Assembly: GCF_001974875.1 (NCBI RefSeq)
Contig: NZ_MTQD01000008.1
Coordinates: 124,001 to 188,000, forward strand
Origin: Pseudoalteromonas sp. EB27
Lineage (GTDB): Bacteria > Pseudomonadota > Gammaproteobacteria > Enterobacterales > Alteromonadaceae
DNA length: 64,000 nt
Direction of reading: 5' to 3'
Shown: positions 37,665 to 45,900 of the stretch, one piece after another
How the letters are laid out: each line of letters opens with the position of its first letter
How positions within the stretch are numbered: position 1 is the first letter of the stretch
The notes under the pieces: model-generated
Databases searched by the model: none
What the model saw: the letters and a program-made list of their open reading frames with translations, nothing else
Told to the model about the DNA's origin: nothing
Translations under genes and position numbers: made by a program

Positions 37665-38057
37665 ATGAAAAATATTAAATCTCAATTTATTCGCCAATAC
37701 GTTCGAGCCAGTAGATCTCCGTGGGATGACTGCTCTACAATTTTATTGTTAGCAGATGTAGTTAATGAACAAACATTAGAGTTAAATTTCAATAATTACA
37801 TCTATTTACATAGAGATAGCGTTGGAAAAATACTTGGCATTAGTATTTCAAATAGTATGTTGGAAAAAAATCCAAGTTTTGAGAATAGGTATTTAGAAGG
37901 GCACGACATGACGCTTTTTTTACTTATCTACATAGAGCAAATAACACAGTTTTGTGAGCTGTTCTCTGAAGAGTTCCAGCAAATATTTATGCAAACGCCA
38001 ACTACATTTTTTGCAGCAACAGAAAGTGATTGGGTCGATATTATCGACAATGCATAA
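37665..38057 (+). CDS. Hypothetical protein (130 aa)
   Basis: Preceded by CGAGG seven bases before the ATG. Soluble, acidic overall, with an aromatic-rich middle and a helical C-terminus (YIEQITQFCELFSEEFQQIF). I recognise no family. It has its own terminator directly downstream, so it is expressed alone or as the last gene of a unit. It lies in the low-function stretch between the recombinase and the replication initiator, the usual place for plasmid accessory genes. Confidence 0.65.
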   Translation: MKNIKSQFIRQYVRASRSPWDDCSTILLLADVVNEQTLELNFNNYIYLHRDSVGKILGISISNSMLEKNPSFENRYLEGHDMTLFLLIYIEQITQFCELFSEEFQQIFMQTPTTFFAATESDWVDIIDNA

Positions 38058-38063
38058 CCCCCT

Positions 38064-38087
38064 AAGCGAACATTTGTTCGCTTTTTT
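38064..38087 (+). terminator. Terminator after the 130-aa gene
   Basis: AAGCGAA/TTCGCTT stem, 6-nt loop, T6. Confidence 0.85.
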
Positions 38088-38186
38088 AAAAATATTTTTC
38101 GTAAACCGTTTTAAATACCCATGCCTGATTTTATTTACTAATACGTTATCGATTTTGATAACAAAACACACAAGGATAGTGAAAAA

Positions 38187-38471
38187 ATGAAACATACATA
38201 CGTATCAACATTGGATTTTTTAAATTTATTACACTCATTTAGCCGAGTAATCACCGCTAATGACCACCAGATAAACTTATTAGAATTACGCAGTGATAAT
38301 GCGAATTTAGATGAGCTGTGGGAGGTTATTGGCCCTGAAATTACAGCGAATAAAACACTAAATGAGTTTGCTATGCGAAAACTTGCTTATGAGCTCATGC
38401 ACAGCCTAATTAGCCACCCAGTAGAGCGTGTGGAGCTGCCGTGTGACTTCGAGGATGATGTTTATCCCTAG
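38187..38471 (+). CDS. Hypothetical protein (94 aa)
   Basis: An acidic, mainly helical small protein (MKHTYVSTLDFLNLLHSF...). No cysteine pairs and no membrane segment, and no family recognised. It ends 110 bp before the structured non-coding stretch that precedes the replication origin. A regulatory or copy-control role is possible only by position. Confidence 0.55.
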   Translation: MKHTYVSTLDFLNLLHSFSRVITANDHQINLLELRSDNANLDELWEVIGPEITANKTLNEFAMRKLAYELMHSLISHPVERVELPCDFEDDVYP

Positions 38472-38589
38472 GGTCTAATTGAAAAAATTAACGATTGAAA
38501 CTGAGGTCATAATGGTTATTTTCAAAATCAAAATAACAGCCTAATCATATCTCCCAAAATATGCCTGAATCATTATTTGCTGATTCGTT

Positions 38590-38774
38590 GCCCTAACTGC
38601 AATAGCGTTTAATAGGGCATTTTACTCAGTTACTGAGTATCAAACCTGGGAGGGGGTCCTGCGCAAATACAGGGTTTCGTTACGATGCCTCAAAAGCGAG
38701 GTCATTGTAATCATGTTTGGCAAGGCCATAGGTCAAATGCACAAGGGAGGTAGATTTATGTCTATCTCCCTTTT
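38590..38774 (+). ncRNA. Candidate structured RNA beside the replication origin
   Basis: Consecutive stems: GCCCTA/TAGGGC (38590-38618), TACTCAG/CTGAGTA (38623-38639), CCTG/CAGG and CCTC/GAGG (about 38658-38702), TGGC/GCCA (about 38717-38728). The last is a 10-bp stem GGGAGGTAGA/TCTATCTCCC followed by TTTT (38745-38774), which behaves as an intrinsic terminator. No ORF spans it. It may be a copy-number control RNA, an mRNA leader remnant or DNA secondary structure. Promoter not identified. Confidence 0.4.
38745..38774 (+). terminator. Strong intrinsic terminator upstream of the origin
   Basis: 10-bp stem with one G-T pair, 6-nt loop TTTATG, T4 tail. No protein gene ends nearby on this strand; the nearest upstream stop is at 38471. 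Confidence 0.75.
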
Positions 38775-38830
38775 GCGTATTTCAGTAAGTCAGTTCACTC
38801 AGTAGTTTTATTACAAATGATAGTGGCGGG

Positions 38831-38880
38831 GTAAAAAAATAAAAAATAAAAAATAAAAAAATAATTAATTTATTTTTTAA
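38831..38880. other. A/T-rich unwinding-type region
   Basis: Repeated AAAAAAT runs followed by TTAATTTATTTTTTAA, immediately before the iterons. This is the composition expected of a duplex-unwinding element in iteron replicons. Confidence 0.5.
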
Positions 38881-39003
38881 CCGTCAGAAATGAATTAATA
38901 AATTTATAAAAGTTGCAAATGTGCCTGTATTTTTATTTTTTCTATTTTAATACTTTTAGAGGGGGTTATCTTATTGAAATTAAATAAAATATTTACTGTT
39001 TTG

Positions 39004-39083
39004 GTGGGCAATTTATATGTTTATTGTGGCATTTTATACGAAATGAGTAGGCAATTTATACGGTTTAGGGGGCCATTTTCACT
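39004..39083 (+). repeat. Iteron-like repeats (4 copies) of the plasmid replicon
   Basis: Copies: GTGGGCAATTTATATG (39004), TGTGGCATTTTATACG (39025), GTAGGCAATTTATACG (39047) and the diverged GGGGGCCATTTTCAC (39068). Their GGC cores are spaced 21, 22 and 21 bp, i.e. two helical turns, so an initiator would sit on one face. They end ~100 bp before the rep start. Confidence 0.75.
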
Positions 39084-39185
39084 GTAAATAAATAAAACTT
39101 TTTTTACCAAAAAACTTACCGAAATTTCTTTTATTCGTTGAGCCGCGGTTAGCATAACAGCATAAACTAGAAATGAGGTAGAGAA

Positions 39186-40139
39186 ATGAGTAGTAAAAAT
39201 TCTCCAAGAATTGTTTTCGGCAATAAGCTGTTACATGCGGGTTATTCGCTCGATATTAATGAGCAGCGATTAATAAATCTCGCGCTGTCTAAAGTAAACT
39301 CCAAAAAGTCTAACCCAGGAAAAATTCTGATTTATCCAACGGAATATGCCAAGTGTTTCGGCCTGAGTAAGTACAGCGTTTATGAGCAGCTGAGTTCTGC
39401 CGCAGAGTCACTCAGAGATAAATCTGTAAGCATTTTAGACGATAGCGGGCAGTCGCTTTCAATTCCTTGGGTGAGTAGCGCTTCATACGAAAAGGTGAAA
39501 AATCAAGGGTCTTTCATTACACTTGAGTTTTCAGAAGAAATCGAGCCGTATATTTTTAATATAGAGAAAAATTTCACAAGGTTATTTTTTCATAACACAG
39601 TAAAATTAAACAGCCTAGCATCATTTCGGTTGTATGCACTCCTAAACGAGGTGCGAAATTATAAAAATTACAAACGACAGGGCGCGGTAGTTGTGAATTT
39701 TCAGTTGCCAGAGATGAAACAAAAATTATTTTTATCTGAATCATATGGAGCATGGCGCGATTTTAAAAACCGCATCCTGTTACCTGCTATTGAAAAAATT
39801 AATGCCCACACAGATGTACGCGTAACGTTTAAGCCTAAAAAAATGGGTAACTGTATTACTGCCATTGAATTTTCCTATTTTACTCAATGCTCTAGTGAAA
39901 GTGAAGAGTTTGCTAGGCCAAGACTATCTCGTCGCCCTAAAGTCAATAAGGGGTCGCATGCTGAGGGTGTGTGGGCTCGGGGAAACCTCAATCGATTAGG
40001 AAATTATGAGCTATCAAACCAAAACGAAAACCCCGCTTTTAGATTGGCAAAAGCAGATATAAGGCGCTGTATAACGTATGCAAAAATCATTGGTGACGAT
40101 GAAGCTAAGATTTTTTACTCTAAACAATTGAATAAATAA
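39186..40139 (+). CDS. Rep_3-family plasmid replication initiator
   Basis: 317 residues. It has the two winged-helix halves of Rep_3/RepB initiators: N-terminal VFGNKLLHAGYSLDINEQRLINLALSKV (helical, dimer/DNA contact) and C-terminal NTVKLNSLASFRLYALLNEV with KNRILLPAIEKINAHTDVRV, the usual second WH. It binds iterons to open the origin and often represses its own gene. The iterons lie directly upstream, and GAGG precedes the ATG. The C-terminal ~70 residues after the WH domain are specific to this protein. It shows that the island derives from an iteron plasmid. Confidence 0.92.
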   Translation: MSSKNSPRIVFGNKLLHAGYSLDINEQRLINLALSKVNSKKSNPGKILIYPTEYAKCFGLSKYSVYEQLSSAAESLRDKSVSILDDSGQSLSIPWVSSASYEKVKNQGSFITLEFSEEIEPYIFNIEKNFTRLFFHNTVKLNSLASFRLYALLNEVRNYKNYKRQGAVVVNFQLPEMKQKLFLSESYGAWRDFKNRILLPAIEKINAHTDVRVTFKPKKMGNCITAIEFSYFTQCSSESEEFARPRLSRRPKVNKGSHAEGVWARGNLNRLGNYELSNQNENPAFRLAKADIRRCITYAKIIGDDEAKIFYSKQLNK

Positions 40140-40174
40140 AATAATCATGATGTCTCAATGTTGATACTACTGCA

Positions 40175-41053
40175 TTACGAGTAAAACATTTTTTCAATTT
40201 CAGAGCACAATTTAGTTCGGTATATTATTGAGGCACGCAGCAGCTCAGCATCGCTCTCACTGAGAAGTGGTGCTCGTGTCTTCTTGTCAAAACGTTGCGG
40301 CATTTCCTCAAATAGTTGTTCGTGGAGTCGTTTAATGTCATCAAAAATTTTGACCGATTGAGAGAATAAAAAAATCTTACTGTAATCGTTTTTTTTTAAC
40401 GAGGCCAAATATTTTAGTAAAATGACCTGTCGTGCCGTTTTATTTTTAAATGAATGCTCAATTTCAACTGCTGCAACAGAGCCATCTAGGAGTCGCACAG
40501 CACCATCCACAGTTCGTGCATCAGATAGGTTATTAATACGTTTAAATTCAGGCTCGGTAATGAATCCACTCCACATTGGGGCGTACGTTTCATCACTGTG
40601 ATAATTATGTATACCGCGCAACATTACAAATGCGTTTATAAGGTTGTGTGCTACATTATTTTGGTTGAACTGCAGAGCAGGGTTTTTATTACTCCTAAAA
40701 TACACGTCGATGCCCATTAACTCCTCGGCAAATTTGGCAGCAGTATAGGTAGGCACATAGACGCGACCATCTGGACTGCGGTGTGTTTTTACTACACGCA
40801 GTAAACCATCTTTTTCTAGCCTGTTTAGGTGTTCCAACGCGAGGCGATGATTAATGCCGTAGAGCCAACGCACAATGCCTGGTGTAACAATAGAAAACCG
40901 AATTGCAATAAGCACCGAGACCTTGGTTCTGTTAACCCCTTTTTGGTGGTTATTTTCGCCTAGATAATACCGCATATTAATATCAAAATAGCGAGGGTAG
41001 TGAGTATGAAGCGGGTTTTTCGTTTCTAAATCTTTTGATGGTTGCTGAGTCAA
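40175..41053 (-). CDS. Winged-helix protein with PD-(D/E)XK-like segment, MobC/replication-relaxation-like
   Basis: 292 residues. Residues ~40-120 look like a winged helix (TKVSVLIAIRFSIVTPGIVRWLYG...RLEKDGLLRVVKTHR). A second domain holds VDGAVRLLDGSVAAVEIEHSFKNK, a D...ExE/K pattern recalling the restriction-endonuclease fold of MobC and replication-relaxation proteins. It converges on rep (35 bp apart) and its 5' end faces the hairpin-dense tract, which would fit a protein acting at an oriT or origin. No relaxase gene is in the window. The family call is tentative; the ORF itself is solid. Confidence 0.6.
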   Translation of the reverse strand: MTQQPSKDLETKNPLHTHYPRYFDINMRYYLGENNHQKGVNRTKVSVLIAIRFSIVTPGIVRWLYGINHRLALEHLNRLEKDGLLRVVKTHRSPDGRVYVPTYTAAKFAEELMGIDVYFRSNKNPALQFNQNNVAHNLINAFVMLRGIHNYHSDETYAPMWSGFITEPEFKRINNLSDARTVDGAVRLLDGSVAAVEIEHSFKNKTARQVILLKYLASLKKNDYSKIFLFSQSVKIFDDIKRLHEQLFEEMPQRFDKKTRAPLLSESDAELLRASIIYRTKLCSEIEKMFYS

Positions 41054-41860
41054 TTCAAAAATCCTTTTGGTGAGTTAATTATTAAAATTAACTAGCACCG
41101 CAACACAAAAATTATCATCATTTTATAATTATATTGCCGTTTTTCATTCCGAGATGCTCTGGCAGCATGTACGGAATGATTGTCGCGATAATTATCGCAA
41201 CAAAAGCCGCTTTCAGCGGATGGCCTCGTCGCTTCGCTACTCAACCATAGGTCTAAAACGCCCGTCAGCTCTGGTGTTGCTCCGCAACGAGCTGGCTCAA
41301 CGCGCTATCGCGCTAGCGTTTTATACCCAGCGCGAATGCACCGAGCTACGCTCTGTACTGACCGCCATACTGCCGCTTCAGACAATGCGATGGGTGCCCC
41401 ATTATCCGCATTTTTCTTCGCTTTTATTTTCTGACGAAAATTATGGTTCGATATCAATTTGTGCCAAATTTTAATCGAATTTCGCTGATGCGAAACACTA
41501 TCGCGGTCAGTACAGACCAGCTGTACATTCGCGCTTTCTCCATGTGTCTACGGCTTCGCCTACACCACATTACGCGCTTGTTGGCCTCATTCTGAGGCGC
41601 TATTTTGCAGTTTTTCGTGCCGAAAAATGCGATCTAAAAACCTGTCTTGCAGACAAAAGCCGCCTTCAAATTAAACTTATTAATAAACTTTTTAGATAAA
41701 GAGGAGAGGGTTTTTACTAAAAAAATTAAGTGAAAATAGAAGAAAAGTGAATGCCTTATTCAAACTGTTTGTTGCTGAGCTGCGCAGTCAAACAAGTTTG
41801 TTTTTTATCACGAAATCATTAAATTTGAAAGCATTAATTAATGATTATTAAGGTTTAAAA
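41054..41860. other. Gene-free region with hairpin-dense tract
   Basis: An 807-bp gap. The frame open over 41154-41474 is a by-product of GC-rich hairpins: the tract is filled with inverted repeats that explain its composition better than coding. The tract itself is 41185-41655; the rest is AT-rich and featureless. Confidence 0.6.
41185..41655 (-). repeat. Array of GNA-triloop mini-hairpins and nested inverted repeats
   Basis: Triloop hairpins (minus-strand loop in brackets): 41207-41219 [GAA], 41228-41240 [GAA, one mismatch], 41276-41288 [GGA], 41343-41353 [GTA], 41390-41402 [GCA], 41552-41560 [GAA], 41584-41598 [GAA], 41643-41655 [GCA]. Tetraloop hairpins: 41427-41440 and 41480-41495. Palindrome GCGATAATTATCGC at 41185-41198. 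Long-range pairs: 41329-41338 with 41526-41535 (10 bp), 41352-41365 with 41503-41516 (14 bp), 41407-41416 with 41622-41631 (10 bp). All arms were read directly and are exact unless noted. Confidence 0.85.
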
Positions 41861-42058
41861 ATGAAAAACGACGCTAATGATATTGCTATTAATCCAACAA
41901 CAGGACTACCTATCACAAATGCCAGTACTAATATCGTAGATGTTGGTGGCAATGTGGTGGGCCAGCCAGACAGGGTAATGACTGTTTATGAAATTGAAGA
42001 GTCGATAGGTGACTCTATAGAACATGATTCTTTTGATGCTTTTGATGACGGTTTTTAA
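41861..42058 (+). CDS. Small acidic hypothetical protein (65 aa)
   Basis: 65 residues; the C-terminal half is strongly acidic (YEIEESIGDSIEHDSFDAFDDGF) and the N-terminal half reads as a low-complexity linker (NPTTGLPITNASTNI). AAGG precedes the ATG. The stop shares its A with the start of the next gene (TAATG), so the two are translationally coupled. Family unknown. Confidence 0.65.
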   Translation: MKNDANDIAINPTTGLPITNASTNIVDVGGNVVGQPDRVMTVYEIEESIGDSIEHDSFDAFDDGF

Positions 42059-42303
42059 TGTCCAAAATTTTAAAGGCTTTTAGCCAATATCGAATAGAAA
42101 TTACCTATTCGATTATCGCATTTAGTGGCTCAGCTATATTGTGTTTACAGTTCCAATCCACTGAAAACTTCGCTTGGTTTATCGCTCTAAGTTTTTTTTG
42201 CACTAGAATGATAACAGGTATCTATAACTACGAATATTATCGAAAAAGTAACACCCCAAGCATGAAGGTCATGCTTAAGCATCTCCTTATTAAATTTGTA
42301 TAA
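42058..42303 (+). CDS. Small two-helix membrane protein (81 aa)
   Basis: Two membrane helices (EITYSIIAFSGSAILCLQF and FAWFIALSFFCTRMITGIY) and a basic C-terminus (YRKSNTPSMKVMLKHLLIKF). Coupled to the acidic 65-residue gene by TAATG overlap. A terminator follows 25 bp after the stop. Family unknown; plasmid entry-exclusion, toxin-like or phage-type membrane functions are all possible. Confidence 0.65.
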   Translation: MSKILKAFSQYRIEITYSIIAFSGSAILCLQFQSTENFAWFIALSFFCTRMITGIYNYEYYRKSNTPSMKVMLKHLLIKFV

Positions 42304-42327
42304 CCCTTGTTTATTTGTCCTAAACGC

Positions 42328-42358
42328 AAAGCGCTCTGAGTTAATCAGGGTGCTTTTT
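42328..42358 (+). terminator. Terminator after the small coupled pair
   Basis: AAAGCGCTCTGA pairs with TCAGGGTGCTTT over 12 bp with two G-T pairs, loop GTTAA, T5. Confidence 0.85.
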
Positions 42359-42903
42359 AGTTTTATATGTATGTAAGTTACTGACCAGCCAGCCTTTAAG
42401 CTAGTTAAAATATTTTAATTCGACAAATATCAACGTATAAATTATGAAATATAAGATATCGGGTTTGGGTTTGTGGGTACCATCACTTAAGCTGATTTTG
42501 AGTCACAGATTGAGAATAATAACTACAATTTGAAGCAAAGTAGGGCACAAAAATTGATATTTTTTGATTAGAGCTTAACTTTAAATTTAGAGTAAGAGTA
42601 TTTTCAGTTAGTGCCAGAGTAGGTCGGATAAGCTAAGAGCCATCAGGCGGAGAAAAACACTTTATCAATTATTATTTTATCGAGTGGCTGGAGAGTGCCA
42701 TAAGCCGACCTTGAGACACATAAAGATTAAGACTGCAAAGATACGAAAGCGGAAGTTAGCTTTGGCCTGTTTAACGACAAATATTCCGACAAAGCAGTCA
42801 TGACTATTAGTTTATTGTTAAATCTAATCTTTCTTTTCGTTCATCTACTCAATAACCCCACGCTAAACGTGACTTTAGCGTGGGGTTAGAGTTCACAGTC
42901 ATT
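42359..42903. other. Gene-free stretch downstream of HME-RND operon 1
   Basis: No ORF. AGGTCGG (42621-42627) pairs with CCGACCT (42705-42711) and AGCCA (42638) with TGGCT (42685), forming a ~91-bp imperfect fold. A strong 14-bp hairpin follows at 42854-42887, next to the end of the efflux gene. Confidence 0.5.
42854..42887 (-). terminator. Long hairpin after HME-RND operon 1
   Basis: AACCCCACGCTAAA/TTTAGCGTGGGGTT, a 14-bp perfect stem with a 6-nt loop, 17 bp past the stop of the efflux pump gene. It lacks a clear T tail, so it may terminate poorly or protect the 3' end. Confidence 0.6.
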
Positions 42904-45900
42904 TTATCTGGATAGCTCTTTTATTTTTTTCTCTGAAAACCAGCGATATAAAACAGGTAAAACAAATAATGTTAACAGTGTTGCAGTTACCAAGCCGCCA
43001 ACAATAACACTCGCTAAGGGGCGCTGTATTTCTGCACCAACACCATTAGACATTAACATCGGTATCAAACCTAAAGCTGATGTTATAGCAGTCATAAGTA
43101 CAGGTCTTAATCTTGAAGTAGCGCCTTCAAAAACGGCTTTAGATGCTTCTAGACCGTCTTTAATACGTTGGTTGATACTTTCTACCATAACGACCCCATT
43201 CAATACCGCTACACCAAATAAGGTAATAAAGCCAACGGAGCTTGGTACAGACAAGTATTGTCCAGATAAATATAAGGAGAAAACTCCGCCAATTACAGCA
43301 AGCGGCACGTTGACCAATATCAGCATAGCTTGACCAACAGAACCAAAGGCAAAGTAAAGTAGTAGTGCGATTAGTGCTAACGATAAAGGTACAACTATAG
43401 CTAACCTATTTTGAGCACGTTTTTGACTTTCGAACTGGCCGCCAATCGAAACAGAATAACCTGAAGGTAAGTCAACCTTTTCAGCAATTACCGTTCTGAT
43501 ATCGGCAACCACGCTTCCCATATCTCGATTTTGTACATTTGCTTGGATAACGACTCTTCGTTGTACATCATCGCGTCTAACTTGTGGTGGGCCTGACTCA
43601 AATGAGACTGAGGCTACGTCACCCAGTCGCACCCAAGCACCAGTAGGTGATTGAAGCCGAATATCAGCAATAGCTTCTTTGTTACTTCGGTACTCTTCCT
43701 CTATGCGAACGTAAATATCATAACGTTCATTACCATTGATTATTTGTCCGGCTTCAACACCACCAATACCATCACGCACAACCTCCATTATGTCACTCAC
43801 AGACAATCCAAAGCGCGATAGTTCTTGCCTGTTAGGACTTATCACCAATTGCGCTTCACCAGCAATTTGCTCCAATGCAACATCCCTTGCACCTTCAATG
43901 TTTTTAATTGCTGTTTCTATTTCTTGACCTTTAGCCGCCAGTACCTCAAGTTCAGGCCCAAACAACTTTATCGCCAACTGAGCCTTAACACCAGATAGTA
44001 GCTCATCGACACGAGTCGCAATAGGTTGAGAAAAGTTGAGTAGCAACCCAGGGAATTCTTCTAAAGATCTCTCCATTTTTCCTTGAAGTTCATATCGATT
44101 AGATGCACTGGTCCACTCAGAAACAGGCTTCAACCCTATGTAAATTTCGATGTTATTCACAGGCTCTGGGTCTCCACCTATTTCTGCTCGACCAATTCGG
44201 CTTAATGCATAGGTTACTTCAGGGAAAGCCATTAGTTTTTCTTCTAGAATTGGTGCCACAGTGAGCGCGGTATCTAAACTGGAAGAAGGTGCAAGCGTTG
44301 CTCTTAAGTTTATCGTCCCTTCTTCTAACTCAGGTACAAATTCAGTACCAATTAATGGAACTAATGCAAAGGCAGAGAAAACTAATATAAGTGCGGCTGA
44401 AATGACTAATTTGGTGCGTTTTAGTGCGAATGTAAGCCCTTTTCTGTAGAGTTTGTCTAATGGCCTAAGAACAAAGCTTTCCCTCTCTTTTACACCTGAC
44501 TTAAATAAATAAGTAGCTAAAGCGGGTACAACAAACAACGCAACCACAATAGCAGATATAACAGCTAAAATGATGCTTATTGCCATAGGTTGAAATAACT
44601 TTGCCTCAACACCTTCAAAGCTAAATAAAGGCGTAAATACGACTAAAATAATAGAAGCTGCAAAAAATACGGGACGAGCCACTTCTTTACCCGCATTTTG
44701 AAGACGTAACTTAATACCATGCTCATCTTGTTCTACATCATGTGGATCAGTATCAGCACTAGGCACTCTTTCTTTTACAGTTTTTAAATGGGTAGAGTCT
44801 GGTCTATTTAAATGCTTAAACATGTTTTCAACCATCACGACTGAACCATCAACTAGCATACCAATGGCTACGGCAATGCCACCCAATGACATAAGGTTTG
44901 CAGAAATGCCCCACCAAGCCATGATCATTAACGCGATACCAATTGAAATTGGAATAGATATTAGGACAAGGAAGGTTGCACGTATATTCATTAAAAATAG
45001 TGCTAATACAATACAGATGAAAATAAATGCTAGTAATAGTGCATCAACTACTGTATCAACGGCTTTTTCAATCAAATCAGCCTGATCATAAAATGGTTCA
45101 AAGCGAACACCTTTAGGCAATGCTTGATTAATTAATGGGATTCTTGCATTGATACCATCAATGGTGGCTTTAGTATTAGACCCCATGCGTTTTAAGACAA
45201 TGCCAGAGACAACTTCACCTAAATTTTCGACTTTACCGTCTTCGGTTTTGCGCGTCATTGTGACAGCACCTTGACGAATTTCACTGCCCATTTCAACTTT
45301 AGCAATATCCGAAACCGTCACAACTGTCCCATCAACTGTTTTGACGGGAACTTGTTTGATATTACTAATACCAGCGTCACCACTTTCAAACCAACCTGCA
45401 CCTCTAATAACAAGCTGCTCTTGCCCACGGTTCATATACCATCCGCCAACATTGGCATTGTTGTTATCTAGGGCACCAACAACGTCTTCTTGCGTTAGGT
45501 TATAAGAAAGAAGCTTAGATGGATCTACATTTACTTGGTACTGCCTAACAATACCTCCAAAGGAGAGTACATCAGTAACACCATCGACAGGCATAACGAG
45601 TAATTTTACTACCCAATCATTGAGACTCCTGAGTGCCATAGCATCATAGCCTGCATCTTTATCTGAAATAAGAAGGTACTGAAATACTTGGCCTAGCCCT
45701 GAGGTGTTTGGCCCCATTTCGGGTGTGCCGACACCTTCTGGTATCAGTTCTTTTGCGGCTTGAAGACGCTCAAATACAAGTTGTCTTGCAAAGTAAATGT
45801 CGGTGCCTTCTTTGAAAACAACCGTGACGCCAGACAAGCCTGTTTTAGAAATTGAGCGCACTTGTTCTACATCAGGTAAGGCATACATGACCGCTTCAAT

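Larger units (their letters stand above)
38472..39185. other. Gene-free region holding a structured segment and the replication origin
   Basis: 714 bp without an ORF. From left to right: a hairpin-dense segment (38590-38774), an A/T run region (38831-38880) and four iteron-like repeats (39004-39083), then the rep gene. Each is described separately. Confidence 0.6.

Noticed and set aside
41154..41474. A 106-codon open frame in the gap after the MobC-like gene
   Set aside because: It runs exactly through the hairpin array; codon content follows the inverted repeats, there is no ribosome site, and the protein has no recognisable feature.
42621..42711. Integron attC-like fold from two nested inverted repeats
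   Set aside because: The arms lack the GTTRRRY/RYYYAAC core boxes, no integrase is present, and no gene cassette array surrounds it.
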